Shown here one piece after another: positions 1-8,257 of a stretch of 64,000 nt of DNA (positions are counted from its first letter, which is position 1; each line of letters starts with the position of its first letter). Origin of the DNA: JBFWVJ01 sp050246795. GTDB taxonomy: Bacteria > Patescibacteriota > Gracilibacteria > JAUYGZ01. The position numbers and the translations under genes are program-made. The stretch lies in contig JBFWVJ010000004.1 in NCBI GenBank assembly GCA_050246795.1, forward strand, positions 62,001 through 126,000. The letters are read 5' to 3'. The notes beneath the pieces were generated by a model that searched no databases, had not been told where the DNA came from, and saw only the letters and a list, made by a program, of their open reading frames with translations.

Positions 1-66
1 TGTTATGTCATCAGTTTCGTGCTCGCCTTGGTTTTCTTTTTTAGCTCATTTTGGAGTCAATTATGA
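1..66 (+). CDS. C-terminal tail of an upstream membrane protein (partial)
   Basis: Frame 1 is open from the window edge to a TGA at 64-66. It encodes about 21 residues that are almost all hydrophobic (FVLALVFFFSSFW), which looks like a final transmembrane segment. Its stop overlaps the ATG of the next gene in an ATGA arrangement, typical of translationally coupled neighbours. Too little is visible to name the protein. Confidence 0.5.
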   Translation, partial: CYVISFVLALVFFFSSFWSQL

Positions 67-626
67 AGCATCCGAATGGCAAGAGCGCTCCGATCATTTA
101 TTTGTCCTTCAATGAACACTGGATTGTCCTGGTTCGTCCAGTGACGGAGTTCTTTTTAAGCCTGATTGTCTTCGCATTTCTTTGGTTTTCTGCTGGACTC
201 CTCATCGATGTCGCCTACGTTTCCCCGTTGATGTATCTTTTTTCAATGGCATTTTTGTTGATCGTCCTTCATCGCTTTTTTCTCTCCCTGATCAGCTGGG
301 AGCTCTCAAACTGGGTGGTCACCAACCGTTTTATCATCGATTTTCAGAACAATCTTTTGACCAAAAATGATGTGTTGTACATCGATATCTCCCGGATCGA
401 TGAAATGGAGAAGAAGAAGCATGGTGTGTTCTCAAACCTGCTCAGATACGGTGATGTTCATATCAATGTTGCGGCGGCACCTTACCCGATCATCTGCAAA
501 TCTGTCCCTTATCCTGGGAACTTGACTAATTTGATTAAAGCAATTCGTGATCATCGTGTGGATGATGAGATCGATGTGGAGGTGTATCGGAAGATTTATG
601 GACGGAAGCTGAGAAATTTCTTATAA
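63..626 (+). CDS. Membrane PH-domain (bPH2/YdbS-like) protein, 187 aa
   Basis: Two adjacent transmembrane segments (about residues 28-70) are followed by a small beta-rich domain. It contains the stretch WVVTNRFIIDF, a central ID-ISRIDE strand and a YGDVHINVAA strand, the usual layout of bacterial PH-like domains of the YdbS/YdbT type. Exact function is unknown; such proteins are membrane-anchored and act at the cytoplasmic face. The ATG at 63 is preferred over the TTG at 51 because GGAG sits at 53-56, six bases upstream, and because the ATG overlaps the preceding stop. The metallophosphoesterase gene follows after 19 bp, so the two are probably cotranscribed. Confidence 0.72.
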   Translation: MKHPNGKSAPIIYLSFNEHWIVLVRPVTEFFLSLIVFAFLWFSAGLLIDVAYVSPLMYLFSMAFLLIVLHRFFLSLISWELSNWVVTNRFIIDFQNNLLTKNDVLYIDISRIDEMEKKKHGVFSNLLRYGDVHINVAAAPYPIICKSVPYPGNLTNLIKAIRDHRVDDEIDVEVYRKIYGRKLRNFL

Positions 627-645
627 TACCTCCTCTCATAACATT

Positions 646-1443
646 ATGAAAATCCTCTTCATCGGTGATATCTTTGCTCGTCCGGGACGCAAACTTCTTC
701 AAAAGATTTTACCGGAGGTGATCGCTGAGCATCAGCCTGATATTGTCATCGGCAATGTTGAAAACCTCGCGGGTGGAAAGGGTGTGAATAGAAGAAGCTT
801 GCAGGAGATTGCTTCGTCGGGAGTCGACGTGTTTACCGGTGGGAATCACAGCTTTGACAATTTGGATGGAAATGAAGTGTATCAGGATTCCTCATTTCCT
901 CTTTTGCGGCCCGCGAACTTTCCCAGGGGGACTCCTGGAAGAGGGTGGGGGATTTTCACCGCGAAAAATGGGGAGCGGTTGCTGCTGATTTCTTTGTTAG
1001 GGCGCACGTTCATGCCACAGCATGCGGATTCTCCGTTTCACTGTGTTGAGGATGTTTTGGCTCAGGTACCTGAGGATGAGTATGATGTTTCCATGATTGA
1101 TTTCCATGCCGAGGCTACCAGTGAGAAGCATGCCTTGCTTTGGAAGTATAATGGCAGGATTACCGCCATTGTTGGTACTCATACACATGTTCCTACGGCT
1201 GACGCTGATATCACTCCTGCCGGGACGGCCTTTCAGTCTGATGCTGGGATGAATGGATCCCTTGACTCATGTATCGGGATCAAGAGTGATCTGGTGATCA
1301 AAAAGTTGATGGACCAGATGCCATTGAAGTACGAAGTGGAAACGACTGGCAGAATGCAGTTCAATGGGGTCTTGATCGAGACGCAGGGCAGAAATGCAAC
1401 GAAAATCCAACACCTTCGAAAAGTGATTTCCCGCCTATCATAG
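646..1443 (+). CDS. YmdB-family metallophosphoesterase (TIGR00282), 265 aa
   Basis: The protein begins MKILFIGDIFARPGR and carries the metal-binding series of this family: GD near the N-terminus, N-x-EN followed by GGKGVN (residues 37-47), GGNHSFD, FHAEATSEK and GTHTHVPTAD. YmdB-type enzymes are cytoplasmic phosphodiesterases acting on 2',3'-cyclic nucleotides and affecting RNA turnover in Bacillus. Length matches the family (about 260 aa). It lies directly behind the PH-domain gene without a visible promoter of its own. Assignment to the family is secure; the substrate is inferred from relatives. Confidence 0.88.
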   Translation: MKILFIGDIFARPGRKLLQKILPEVIAEHQPDIVIGNVENLAGGKGVNRRSLQEIASSGVDVFTGGNHSFDNLDGNEVYQDSSFPLLRPANFPRGTPGRGWGIFTAKNGERLLLISLLGRTFMPQHADSPFHCVEDVLAQVPEDEYDVSMIDFHAEATSEKHALLWKYNGRITAIVGTHTHVPTADADITPAGTAFQSDAGMNGSLDSCIGIKSDLVIKKLMDQMPLKYEVETTGRMQFNGVLIETQGRNATKIQHLRKVISRLS

Positions 1444-1486
1444 AGCGGACATCAGCCAGCATTTTTTGTCTCAGATCCAGCGTCTA

Positions 1487-1515
1487 TTGTTTGGTGAGGC
1501 TTTTCGATCTACACT
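1487..1515 (+). promoter_or_regulatory. Putative sigma70 promoter of the protease gene
   Basis: TTGTTT at 1487-1492 and TACACT at 1510-1515 are separated by 17 bp. The start codon follows 22 bp after the -10 box, giving a leader of about 15 nt. Confidence 0.5.
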
Positions 1516-1536
1516 CTCTATACCTTACTTTTTCGT

Positions 1537-2697
1537 TTGAAAAAATTATTTGCCCTCCTTGCTATCGTTTTCATCGCTGGTGGATCCTACCACTTGGGAC
1601 AGAGCAGCGTCGTATCGTCTTCTCAGAGCGTGTTGGACCTGAGTATGGCGAATGCGGTATGGGACGTGGTATCCCACAACTACCTCCGGATCGATGAAGC
1701 GGACCAAGAAAAGTTAAAGTATGGCTTGGCAAGGGGATTAGTTCAATCACTGGGTGATCAGCACTCCGTGTTTATGGATCCTCAGGAGGCCAATGATTTT
1801 ATGAGCTCTCTCAATGGAGATTTGCAAGGGATCGGCGCCGAGTTGAAGCTCGAAGATGACACCGTCGTCATCGTGAATCCTCTGCCGGATTCTCCAGCCG
1901 AAAAGGCGGGCATCCGTCCAGGTGATATCATCATGAAGGTGGATGGTGAGTACCTCGGGAGTGTGACCGACCTGACGGAAGTCGTGATGAAGATTCGCGG
2001 TCCCAAGGGCACCAATGTGACCTTGACGGTGCTGCATGAAGGAGAATTTCAACCCATTGACCTGACCATTACCCGGGATTCTATTCATTTGGTAGCGGTC
2101 AGCTGGAAGGAACAAGAGTTTGCTGGCCAGGTCATCCCGGTGATCCAGCTTGCATCTTTTACTGAAACCATTGGTGAAGAGTTTGAGAACGCATTGCTCG
2201 AGGTCATGGCGAAAGGACACCAGAAGCTGGTCGTTGACTTGCGCTTCAACGGAGGGGGCTACCTGGAGGGAGCCGTCGACGTTCTCTCATATTTCTTACC
2301 ATCTGGATCTGAGGTGGTCTCGATCCGCAACCAGGATCAAGAGATTCCCCGCAACTCGATGCCAAAGAAGACTCGATATGAGGGTGAATTAGTCCTATTG
2401 GTGAACGAATCGTCTGCCTCTGCTTCCGAGATCGTCGCTGGAGCTTTGCAGGACTACCAGAAGGCCCATGTGATCGGTACGACGACCTTTGGCAAGGGGT
2501 CGGTGCAGGAAGTCCATGGGTTTTCAGATGATTCCTTGATCCGTCTCACGATCGCTGAATGGCTTACCCCTCAGGGACGAAGCATTGAGGGCGTCGGGAT
2601 TGAGCCAGATCAGGTCTTAGAGCTTGATTTTGAGCAGTTTAAGGAAGGGACTGACAACCAGATGGAGGCAGCCTTGGAATACCTCGCTCGTGAATGA
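1537..2697 (+). CDS. S41-family C-terminal processing protease (CtpA/Prc type), 386 aa
   Basis: An N-terminal signal or anchor segment (residues 2-17) is followed by a PDZ domain (about 90-170, with AEKAGIRPGDIIMKVDG) and the S41 peptidase domain. The catalytic Ser is in NESSASASEIVAGAL (Ser295 by spacing) and the general-base Lys in FGKGSVQ (Lys320). Their 25-residue spacing matches characterised family members. The enzyme cleaves C-terminal tails of exported or membrane proteins outside the cytoplasmic membrane. Start is a TTG; no Shine-Dalgarno is obvious, but a promoter lies just upstream. The stop overlaps an ATG (ATGA at 2694-2697) that opens an N-terminally extended infC frame, but infC probably starts further down. 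Confidence 0.93.
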   Translation: MKKLFALLAIVFIAGGSYHLGQSSVVSSSQSVLDLSMANAVWDVVSHNYLRIDEADQEKLKYGLARGLVQSLGDQHSVFMDPQEANDFMSSLNGDLQGIGAELKLEDDTVVIVNPLPDSPAEKAGIRPGDIIMKVDGEYLGSVTDLTEVVMKIRGPKGTNVTLTVLHEGEFQPIDLTITRDSIHLVAVSWKEQEFAGQVIPVIQLASFTETIGEEFENALLEVMAKGHQKLVVDLRFNGGGYLEGAVDVLSYFLPSGSEVVSIRNQDQEIPRNSMPKKTRYEGELVLLVNESSASASEIVAGALQDYQKAHVIGTTTFGKGSVQEVHGFSDDSLIRLTIAEWLTPQGRSIEGVGIEPDQVLELDFEQFKEGTDNQMEAALEYLARE

Positions 2698-2703
2698 GTT
2701 TAT

Positions 2704-2732
2704 TTGACTTCTTTGGCCTTCTTGACTACAAT
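2704..2732 (+). promoter_or_regulatory. Putative sigma70 promoter of infC-rpmI-rplT
   Basis: TTGACT (2704-2709), 17 bp, TACAAT (2727-2732). Five of six bases match consensus in each box. It lies immediately after the protease stop codon and inside the apparent 5' extension of infC, so transcription from it would exclude the extension. Confidence 0.7.
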
Positions 2733-2759
2733 CCATGGGCATATTTCTTTAGAATTTCT

Positions 2760-3269
2760 TTGAGAGCTCTTCGTAAGAATGAGGAAATCCGGTCTTTAGC
2801 AGTTCGAGTCATCGGCTTCAATGGCGAGCAGTTAGGCTTGATGCCTATAGAAAAGGCTTTATCGCTTGCTAAGGAGTATGACACCGATTTGGTGGAAGTG
2901 TCTCCAAAGGCAGCTCCACCAGTCTGTAAGATCATGGACTATGGGAAATACCTCTATAAGCTGAAGAAGCAGGATCAGCAGCAAAAAAAGAACACGAAGA
3001 AAACAGAGGTCAAAGGAATACGGCTCGGTATTAGCACCGGTGAACACGATTTGGAAGTAAAGCGAAAGAAGGCACGAGAATTCATCGATGATCGTAACCT
3101 GGTAAAGGTTGTTATCATCTTCAAAGGAAGAGAGCTGATGCACAAGGACTTGGGACGAGAGAAAATGTTTGATTTTGCAAAGTCTTTGGAAGACGTCGCT
3201 GATATTGACACACCACCTAAGCATTCCGGGTACCAGACTGTCATGGTCCTCTGCCCAAAAAAATCATAA
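2760..3269 (+). CDS. infC: Translation initiation factor IF-3, 169 aa
   Basis: The N-domain (RKNEEIRSLAVRVIGFNGEQ, then KALSLAKEYDTDLVEVSP and PPVCKIMDYGKY) and the C-domain (KGIRLGISTGEHDLEVKRKK, GRELMHKDLG) are both complete. IF-3 binds the 30S subunit and discriminates initiator codons. The frame is open from an ATG at 2694, but that would add 22 hydrophobic residues absent from the family and would span a strong promoter. The TTG at 2760, giving MRALRKNEE, is therefore preferred, and ATT at 2754 is also possible. Rare start codons are known for infC in other bacteria, where IF-3 autoregulates. It is followed by rpmI and rplT, the classic operon. Confidence 0.93.
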   Translation: MRALRKNEEIRSLAVRVIGFNGEQLGLMPIEKALSLAKEYDTDLVEVSPKAAPPVCKIMDYGKYLYKLKKQDQQQKKNTKKTEVKGIRLGISTGEHDLEVKRKKAREFIDDRNLVKVVIIFKGRELMHKDLGREKMFDFAKSLEDVADIDTPPKHSGYQTVMVLCPKKS

Positions 3270-3286
3270 ATCCTTTATTTCTTCTC

Positions 3287-3490
3287 ATGAAGATTAAGTC
3301 CCGCACCTCATTCAAGAAGCGAATCCGTATCACCGGTTCTGGTAAGATTAAGGTGATGAAGGCTTCGCGCCGACACTTGCTCCAGCAAAAGTCCAAGAAG
3401 CAGAAGCGACTTGGGAAGACTGGCAAGGCGATCATTAGCGCTCAGCAGTTCAATTATCAGGTCAAGAAGGCTCTTCCGTATTCATTCTAG
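3287..3490 (+). CDS. rpmI: 50S ribosomal protein L35, 67 aa
   Basis: A small, strongly basic protein with the L35 signature: MKIKSRTSFKKRIRITGSGK, KASRRHLLQQKSKKQKR. Length is typical. It lies 17 bp after infC and 39 bp before rplT in the conserved operon order. The start is preceded by a pyrimidine-rich stretch (TTTCTTCTC) rather than a Shine-Dalgarno sequence. Confidence 0.95.
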   Translation: MKIKSRTSFKKRIRITGSGKIKVMKASRRHLLQQKSKKQKRLGKTGKAIISAQQFNYQVKKALPYSF

Positions 3491-3529
3491 TTTTATTGTG
3501 TTTTCCGTTTTACCTTTTTAGTTTTTCCT

Positions 3530-3874
3530 ATGTCACGCGTCAAACGAGGTACCATGGTGAGGGCTCGACACAAGAAAGTGTTGAAGGCCGCAAAAGGATA
3601 CCGAGGAGGCAACTCCAAGAGATTTAAGTCAGCTAAGCAAACAGTGCAGCACGCAGGAATGCATGCTTATCGAAGCCGAAAAGTGAAGAAGCGAGATTTC
3701 CGTGCGCTTTGGAGCAGTCGTCTCACGGCTGCGTTGAAGCCTATCGGTCTCAATTACAGTCGTTTCATCAATGTTCTTTTCAAGAAGGAGGTCGTCTTGA
3801 ATCGAAAGGTCTTGTCCGAAATGGCCTTCAATCATCCTCAGGCGTTTGATGATTTGGTGAAGAAGGTGAAGTAA
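3530..3874 (+). CDS. rplT: 50S ribosomal protein L20, 114 aa
   Basis: A basic protein with L20 motifs: MSRVKRG, KKVLKAAKGYRGGNSKRFK, AYRSRKVKKRDFRALW, INVLFKKEVVLNRKVLSEMA. It binds 23S rRNA early in large-subunit assembly and in other bacteria represses its own operon. It is the last gene of infC-rpmI-rplT and is followed by a strong terminator. The bases before the ATG (TTTTTCCT) are pyrimidine-rich. Confidence 0.95.
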   Translation: MSRVKRGTMVRARHKKVLKAAKGYRGGNSKRFKSAKQTVQHAGMHAYRSRKVKKRDFRALWSSRLTAALKPIGLNYSRFINVLFKKEVVLNRKVLSEMAFNHPQAFDDLVKKVK

Positions 3875-3910
3875 ATGAAATGAAGTCGAGGTTGGAGAAG
3901 CTCATCACAA

Positions 3911-3950
3911 AAAAACAAAGGCGAGGATATCGATCCTCGCCTTTGTTTTT
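3911..3950. terminator. Strong intrinsic terminator, probably bidirectional
   Basis: A perfect inverted repeat with a 17-bp stem (AAAAACAAAGGCGAGGA and its complement) encloses a 6-nt loop and is followed by a T-tract. It ends the infC operon on the + strand. A-rich bases on the other side give a T-tract for the convergent cyclophilin gene, whose stop is at 3973. Confidence 0.9.
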
Positions 3951-3972
3951 TCTTGTTTTTTCATTATCGACC

Positions 3973-4551
3973 CTATTCTCGGATCGTTACCTTGGTCATA
4001 AAGATTTCTTCGACCGGTGCGTCGTTGACGGTTTGCGCGTTGCCGATCGCATCTACGACCTCCATTCCTTTCACGACTCTTCCGAACACGGGGTGTTGGC
4101 TGGAAATGGGTTCTTCGTCGTGATTGAGGAAGGTATTGTCGACCAGATTGATGAAGAATTGGCTTCCATTGGTGTTAGGTCCACGATTGGCCATGGAAAG
4201 GGTGCCTCGGACATTGGATGATACGGCTTCATCAAATTCTCCTGGGAGATCGACTCCTAGACCTTTGTAGCTGTGACCTCCAGTACCGTTCTTGTTTGTA
4301 AAGTCCCCGGTTTGAATCATGAAGTTCTTAATGACTCGGTGAAAGGGCACGTTGTCGTACTTTCCTTGTTTCGCCAGCTCGATAAAGTTCTTGCTGAGCT
4401 CAGGGATTTCATTGGCAAAAATTTCAGCTTCGATGGTGCCTTTAGATGTTTCGATCACGGCGACAGGGTTTGGTCCAGTGTTTTTATTGCAAGCGGTAAG
4501 CGATGCAGTCATGAGAAGAGTTAAAAGAATGGAAGTGGTTTTCTTGAGCAT
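3973..4551 (-). CDS. Cyclophilin-type peptidyl-prolyl isomerase, lipoprotein, 192 aa
   Basis: The N-terminal signal peptide ends in a lipobox (SLTAC, Cys about residue 21), so the protein should be membrane-anchored outside the cytoplasm. The cyclophilin core follows with FHRVIKNFMIQTGD, GTLSMANRGPNTNGSQFFI and HPVFGRVVKGMEVVD. The catalytic Arg and the QFF segment are intact. It would assist folding of exported proteins, which fits a genome with many large surface proteins. It lies downstream of the pilin-like gene on the same strand with a 48-bp gap. Confidence 0.93.
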   Translation of the reverse strand: MLKKTTSILLTLLMTASLTACNKNTGPNPVAVIETSKGTIEAEIFANEIPELSKNFIELAKQGKYDNVPFHRVIKNFMIQTGDFTNKNGTGGHSYKGLGVDLPGEFDEAVSSNVRGTLSMANRGPNTNGSQFFINLVDNTFLNHDEEPISSQHPVFGRVVKGMEVVDAIGNAQTVNDAPVEEIFMTKVTIRE

Positions 4552-4599
4552 GGGAAGAAAATTATGAATGCGGAAATAGGGTACTGTATTTTTTTGGAT

Positions 4600-5631
4600 T
4601 TATCCAGGGTAGAACAGTGACTGGATGAAGGTAATTAATCCATAGGAAATGAGTGTCACGGTCAGTCCGATGAGCGAGTAGATGAAGATGGTTTTTCCCA
4701 TTTCCAAACGGTTTTCGTCACCTCCGGAGATGATCATGATAAATCCTCCGATGATGAGTGCTGTGACCGCCAGACTGCTTACGAGGGTGATAAGCCAGTC
4801 GGCGATGGTGTTGACCACACTTTGAATGCTCCTGCGGTTGGAGCCATCAGGACTTGGTTCATTCAGAGTAAAAATATTTGAAACATCAAAGGTTGCTTGC
4901 TGGTTTCTCTTGATTTCAATTTGTGTAATTTCAGCTATCTTTGCTGATACAGCATCACCGATATCATCGGCTGCATCTTGAAGTTTTGAAACATCGTCTT
5001 CTTTTCTTGCAGGGTCAGCTTGTGCTAGCTCGACCTGTTTTCTGGCTTCAAGAAATGATTGATAGAGTTCGTTTGCCTCCAACTGAAGATTGTAGTATTC
5101 CTGACAGAAATTTTGACCTTCAACACTCGTGCCAGCTTCTACACTACAACTTGTTTGTTTTTTTATGATCTCGTCTGCACTTTTTGAAGTCGCAGCTTGG
5201 AGATCCTCATATTTTTTGTTGATCTGAGAGATTTTGTAGGCCGTGTTATTTTCAACTTGCTTGTCTAAATCATTGATTCGTTCGTTTCTCGTTTTCAGAT
5301 CTTTATCCATGCTTTGAATGGATTCTTCCTTCGCTTTTATTTGTTGGTCGATTGCTGCCTTTTGTGCATCTGGTACTTCCGTCCTTCGTTGTTGAAGTTC
5401 TGACAGTTCTTTCTGTGCAGCTTCCCTTTTTGCTTGTTCTGCGGTTCTCTCTTCAATAGCAGTTTTGCGCTGTGCTTCAAGTGCATCGAGCTGCTGTTGG
5501 GGAGTTTGAGGAGAAGTTGAAGTTGGAGTCGGAGAAGGAGTAGCTGCGGGAGGTGATCCAGCCAGTGCTGAAGAAGAGGTATTGAAGGCGATCACCAAAA
5601 TCATTAAGGCTACAATGATCTTTTTCATCAT
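4600..5631 (-). CDS. Exported coiled-coil protein with a C-terminal T4SS-pilin-like domain, 343 aa
   Basis: A signal peptide (residues 1-24) and a Pro/Thr/Ser-rich linker are followed by a long charged coiled coil (about 45-160). A short segment has two Cys (SCSVEAG and NFCQEYY), and the C-terminus has two transmembrane helices joined by the loop GGDENRLEMGK. The last 75 residues resemble the VirB2-like T4SS-pilin domain common in Patescibacteria, and the same loop pattern recurs in the proteins at 24143 and 24559. The coiled-coil extension is not part of a normal pilin. The start overlaps the glycosyltransferase stop (ATGA at 5628-5631). Confidence 0.6.
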   Translation of the reverse strand: MMKKIIVALMILVIAFNTSSSALAGSPPAATPSPTPTSTSPQTPQQQLDALEAQRKTAIEERTAEQAKREAAQKELSELQQRRTEVPDAQKAAIDQQIKAKEESIQSMDKDLKTRNERINDLDKQVENNTAYKISQINKKYEDLQAATSKSADEIIKKQTSCSVEAGTSVEGQNFCQEYYNLQLEANELYQSFLEARKQVELAQADPARKEDDVSKLQDAADDIGDAVSAKIAEITQIEIKRNQQATFDVSNIFTLNEPSPDGSNRRSIQSVVNTIADWLITLVSSLAVTALIIGGFIMIISGGDENRLEMGKTIFIYSLIGLTVTLISYGLITFIQSLFYPG

Positions 5632-6809
5632 GTTTGAAGTCGTGAAGAGATAAAATCTGTCAACTCTTGATGGAATCTCTGCTCAGAAAACTTCTCAGCG
5701 TGTCCTTTTATCGCCTGACTGTCCCACTTGATTTCACCGAAGGCGGAGAGGGCCTGCATCAGGCTGTCGACGGTTTGTTCGCGAAAGAACATGCCGGTTT
5801 GTCCTTCTACCACGGTGTCTCGTGATCCTCCTTCTGCATAGGCAATCACTGGTCGGCCGCTGGCCATGCATTCCACCGGGGTGATGCCGAAGTCTTCCAG
5901 CTGGGGGAAAATCAGAGCTTTGCACTCGCTGTAGAGGCGCTTTAGACTGTCGTCGCTCAGGCGACCCATGAATTCTATGTTTTTCTTTGCCATTTTTTTC
6001 AGCTTGCTTTCATCAGGACCTGTTCCAACGATTTTCAATGGCTTGCCCAGGTGGTTGAAGGCTTCGATCACGAGGTCGAACCGTTTGTAGCTGATCATCC
6101 TTCCAACCATGAGGAAGTAATCTCCGGGAGTTCGGATTTGGAACTGTTCGGTGTTTACGGGGGGATGGATGACGGTTGATGGCCTCCGGTAGTACTTCTG
6201 AACTCTTTCACCGACATAGTGTGAATTCACCAAAAAATGATCTACTCGGTCAGCCGTCAGTCGGTCCCAGAGACGTATCTTGTGGATTTTTTTCTTGATG
6301 TTGTTGTGCGTGAATTTGGGAAAGGATTGGAGCCGGTATTCCAGTTCCCAGGGTTCCCAGGCGTAGCGCATGGGAGTATGGCAGTAGCTGATGTGGAGAG
6401 TTTCTGGCTTGGTAATAATGCCTTTAGCGACGGAATGGGAGGAGCTGATGACGATGTCGTAGTCGTTGAGGTTGAACGATTCGATCGCCAAGGGCATGCC
6501 AGAGAGCATCAGCGTGTGCTTCTTTTTGGCAAAGGGGATCTTTTGAAGAAAGGAGGTGTAGATGGTCGCTGTCTCGAAACCCTTGGTCCGTGATGGATCA
6601 TAGAGGGTCGTGTAAATGGGAGCTTGTGGAAAGAGCTTGTGGAGGCTCATGATGACTTTCTCAGCTCCGCCGAGGTTGGTCAGCCAGTCGCAAACAATGG
6701 CGATTTTTTTGTTGTGAAGCGCCCCAAGTCGGGATCCGAACCCCCCGGCCCCCTTAAAAAGGGGGGGGGCCTCCTCTCCAACTCCAGCTTTTGGTGTAAA
6801 TCCTTGCAT
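5628..6809 (-). CDS. GT4-family glycosyltransferase, 393 aa
   Basis: The core begins KKIAIVCDWLTNLGGAEKV (donor-independent N-domain) and contains HTPMRYAW, LMVGRMISYKRFDLVIEAF and the donor-site motif EDFGITPVECMASGRPVIAY near residue 305. This is the standard GT-B retaining layout of group 1 transferases that build cell-surface glycans. The ATG at 6809 is chosen; a longer frame to 6947 is made of repeat DNA. Even so, the first 35 residues (PPLFKGAGGFG region) are encoded by a GC-rich palindrome inserted before the conserved core. The stop is coupled (ATGA) to the pilin-like gene. Confidence 0.82.
   Translation of the reverse strand: MQGFTPKAGVGEEAPPLFKGAGGFGSRLGALHNKKIAIVCDWLTNLGGAEKVIMSLHKLFPQAPIYTTLYDPSRTKGFETATIYTSFLQKIPFAKKKHTLMLSGMPLAIESFNLNDYDIVISSSHSVAKGIITKPETLHISYCHTPMRYAWEPWELEYRLQSFPKFTHNNIKKKIHKIRLWDRLTADRVDHFLVNSHYVGERVQKYYRRPSTVIHPPVNTEQFQIRTPGDYFLMVGRMISYKRFDLVIEAFNHLGKPLKIVGTGPDESKLKKMAKKNIEFMGRLSDDSLKRLYSECKALIFPQLEDFGITPVECMASGRPVIAYAEGGSRDTVVEGQTGMFFREQTVDSLMQALSAFGEIKWDSQAIKGHAEKFSEQRFHQELTDFISSRLQT
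6735..6785. repeat. GC-rich palindromic element at the 5' end of the glycosyltransferase gene
   Basis: Arms CCCCCTT and AAGGGGG (6749-6765) are surrounded by GGCC and G/C runs. The whole block is translated in frame as the N-terminal extension of the glycosyltransferase. The same CCCCGGCCCCC...TTAAAAGGGG design recurs at 58512-58565. Confidence 0.65.
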
Positions 6810-6879
6810 GGAACCATAAATATTCGCTTTACATGGTACTGATTTTGTTTGTCCTCTGCGATGGGAATGGGTTGACGAG

Positions 6880-6914
6880 GGTAGGTGGTAGTTGGTCGGT
6901 GGTAGTTGGTAACT
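6880..6914. repeat. Degenerate 7-bp tandem array (5 units)
   Basis: Consecutive heptads GGTAGGT, GGTAGTT, GGTCGGT, GGTAGTT, GGTAACT between the divergently transcribed glycosyltransferase and glyA. One of eight such heptad tracts in the window. Confidence 0.75.
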
Positions 6915-7009
6915 TCGATGATGAAAGTGCTCTTTTTTTCTCCTCAATTTTCCTGCATATTGGATATGTATTTTCTACAAGCTACTCCCTACCACCTAAT
7001 TCCTTCCCT

Positions 7010-8254
7010 ATGTTCGACCACATCAAGGCTCAGGATTCTCAAATCTACGATGCGATTGTTGCGGAGTGCAAACGACAGCGAGACGGTATCGAGCTGATTC
7101 CTTCGGAAAACTATGTGTCAGCAGCCATCCTGGAGGCGAGTGGATCGATTTTGACGAACAAGTATTCGGAGGGGTATCCGAGGAAGCGATATTATGGCGG
7201 CCAGCAGAATATTGATACGATTGAAGAAATAGCGATTGAGCGGTGTAAGCAGCTTTTCGGAGCTGAACATGTGAATGTTCAGCCGTATTCCGGATCTCCG
7301 GCCAATGCGGCGGTGTACTTTGCCTTGCTTGAATTTGGAGACAAGGTGATGGGGTTGAAGCTTGATCATGGAGGTCACATCACCCATGGTTTGCCTATTT
7401 CTTATTCTGGAAAGGCTTACAACTGGATTCCTTACTTGGTGGAGGAGAATGGGATTATTGATATGGATAAGGTAGAGGCCATTGCCATGGCTGAAAAACC
7501 AAAGATGATCGTGGCTGGGTTTAGTGCTTATCCAAGGAATATGGATTGGAAGCGCTTCGCGGAGATCGCTGAGAAGGTAGGGGCTCTATCGTTTGCTGAT
7601 ATTTCTCATGTGGGAGGATTAGTGGCTGCAGGAGTGATCGAAAGTCCTGTACCGTACTTCGATGTGGTGATGACGACCACGCACAAGACCCTTCGTGGAC
7701 CTCGAAGTGCCATCATTATGTGCAAGGAGAAGCACGCGAAATCCATCGACCGAGCGGTTTTCCCTGGTATGCAGGGAGGCCCTCACGACCACACCACGGC
7801 TGGAAAAGCGATTTGCTTCGCCGAAGCGTTAAAGCCCGAGTTTAAGGAGTACGCTGAGCAGGTCGTGAAGAATGCCAAGGCTTTGGCCGACAAGCTCCTC
7901 AGCTATGGCTATGAGCTCGTCTCCGGTGGTACGGACAATCACCTCATCTTGGTCGACCTCACCAACAAGGGTATTTCCGGGAAGCAGGCACAGGATGCTT
8001 TGGACGTCGCGGAAATCACGGTGAACAAGAACACTGTGCCATACGAAAAGCGTTCACCAATGGATCCTTCTGGCATTCGCCTTGGTTCACCTGCGGTGAC
8101 GACGCGTGGATTTAAAGAAAAGGAAATGGAGCAGGTAGGGGACTGGATCCATCAGGTGCTTTCCAATATCGACAATGCTGAAATCCACCATCAAGTAGCG
8201 AAGGAAGTGGCTCAACTTTGCCAAAGCTTCCCGGTCGCGGGGACGAAGGTGTAA
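7010..8254 (+). CDS. glyA: Serine hydroxymethyltransferase, 414 aa
   Basis: A complete SHMT: IELIPSENYVSAAILEASGS, NKYSEGYPRKRYYGGQQNID, the PLP lysine in TTTHKTLRGPRS (Lys226), FPGMQGGPHDH and the C-terminal IRLGSPAVTTRG. The enzyme interconverts serine and glycine while charging tetrahydrofolate with a one-carbon unit in the cytoplasm. The ATG at 7010 gives the normal length; the frame extends upstream only through repeat and leader DNA. The start is preceded by the pyrimidine-rich TTCCTTCCCT. It converges with the toxin gene three bases downstream. Confidence 0.96.
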   Translation: MFDHIKAQDSQIYDAIVAECKRQRDGIELIPSENYVSAAILEASGSILTNKYSEGYPRKRYYGGQQNIDTIEEIAIERCKQLFGAEHVNVQPYSGSPANAAVYFALLEFGDKVMGLKLDHGGHITHGLPISYSGKAYNWIPYLVEENGIIDMDKVEAIAMAEKPKMIVAGFSAYPRNMDWKRFAEIAEKVGALSFADISHVGGLVAAGVIESPVPYFDVVMTTTHKTLRGPRSAIIMCKEKHAKSIDRAVFPGMQGGPHDHTTAGKAICFAEALKPEFKEYAEQVVKNAKALADKLLSYGYELVSGGTDNHLILVDLTNKGISGKQAQDALDVAEITVNKNTVPYEKRSPMDPSGIRLGSPAVTTRGFKEKEMEQVGDWIHQVLSNIDNAEIHHQVAKEVAQLCQSFPVAGTKV

Positions 8255-8257
8255 AAA

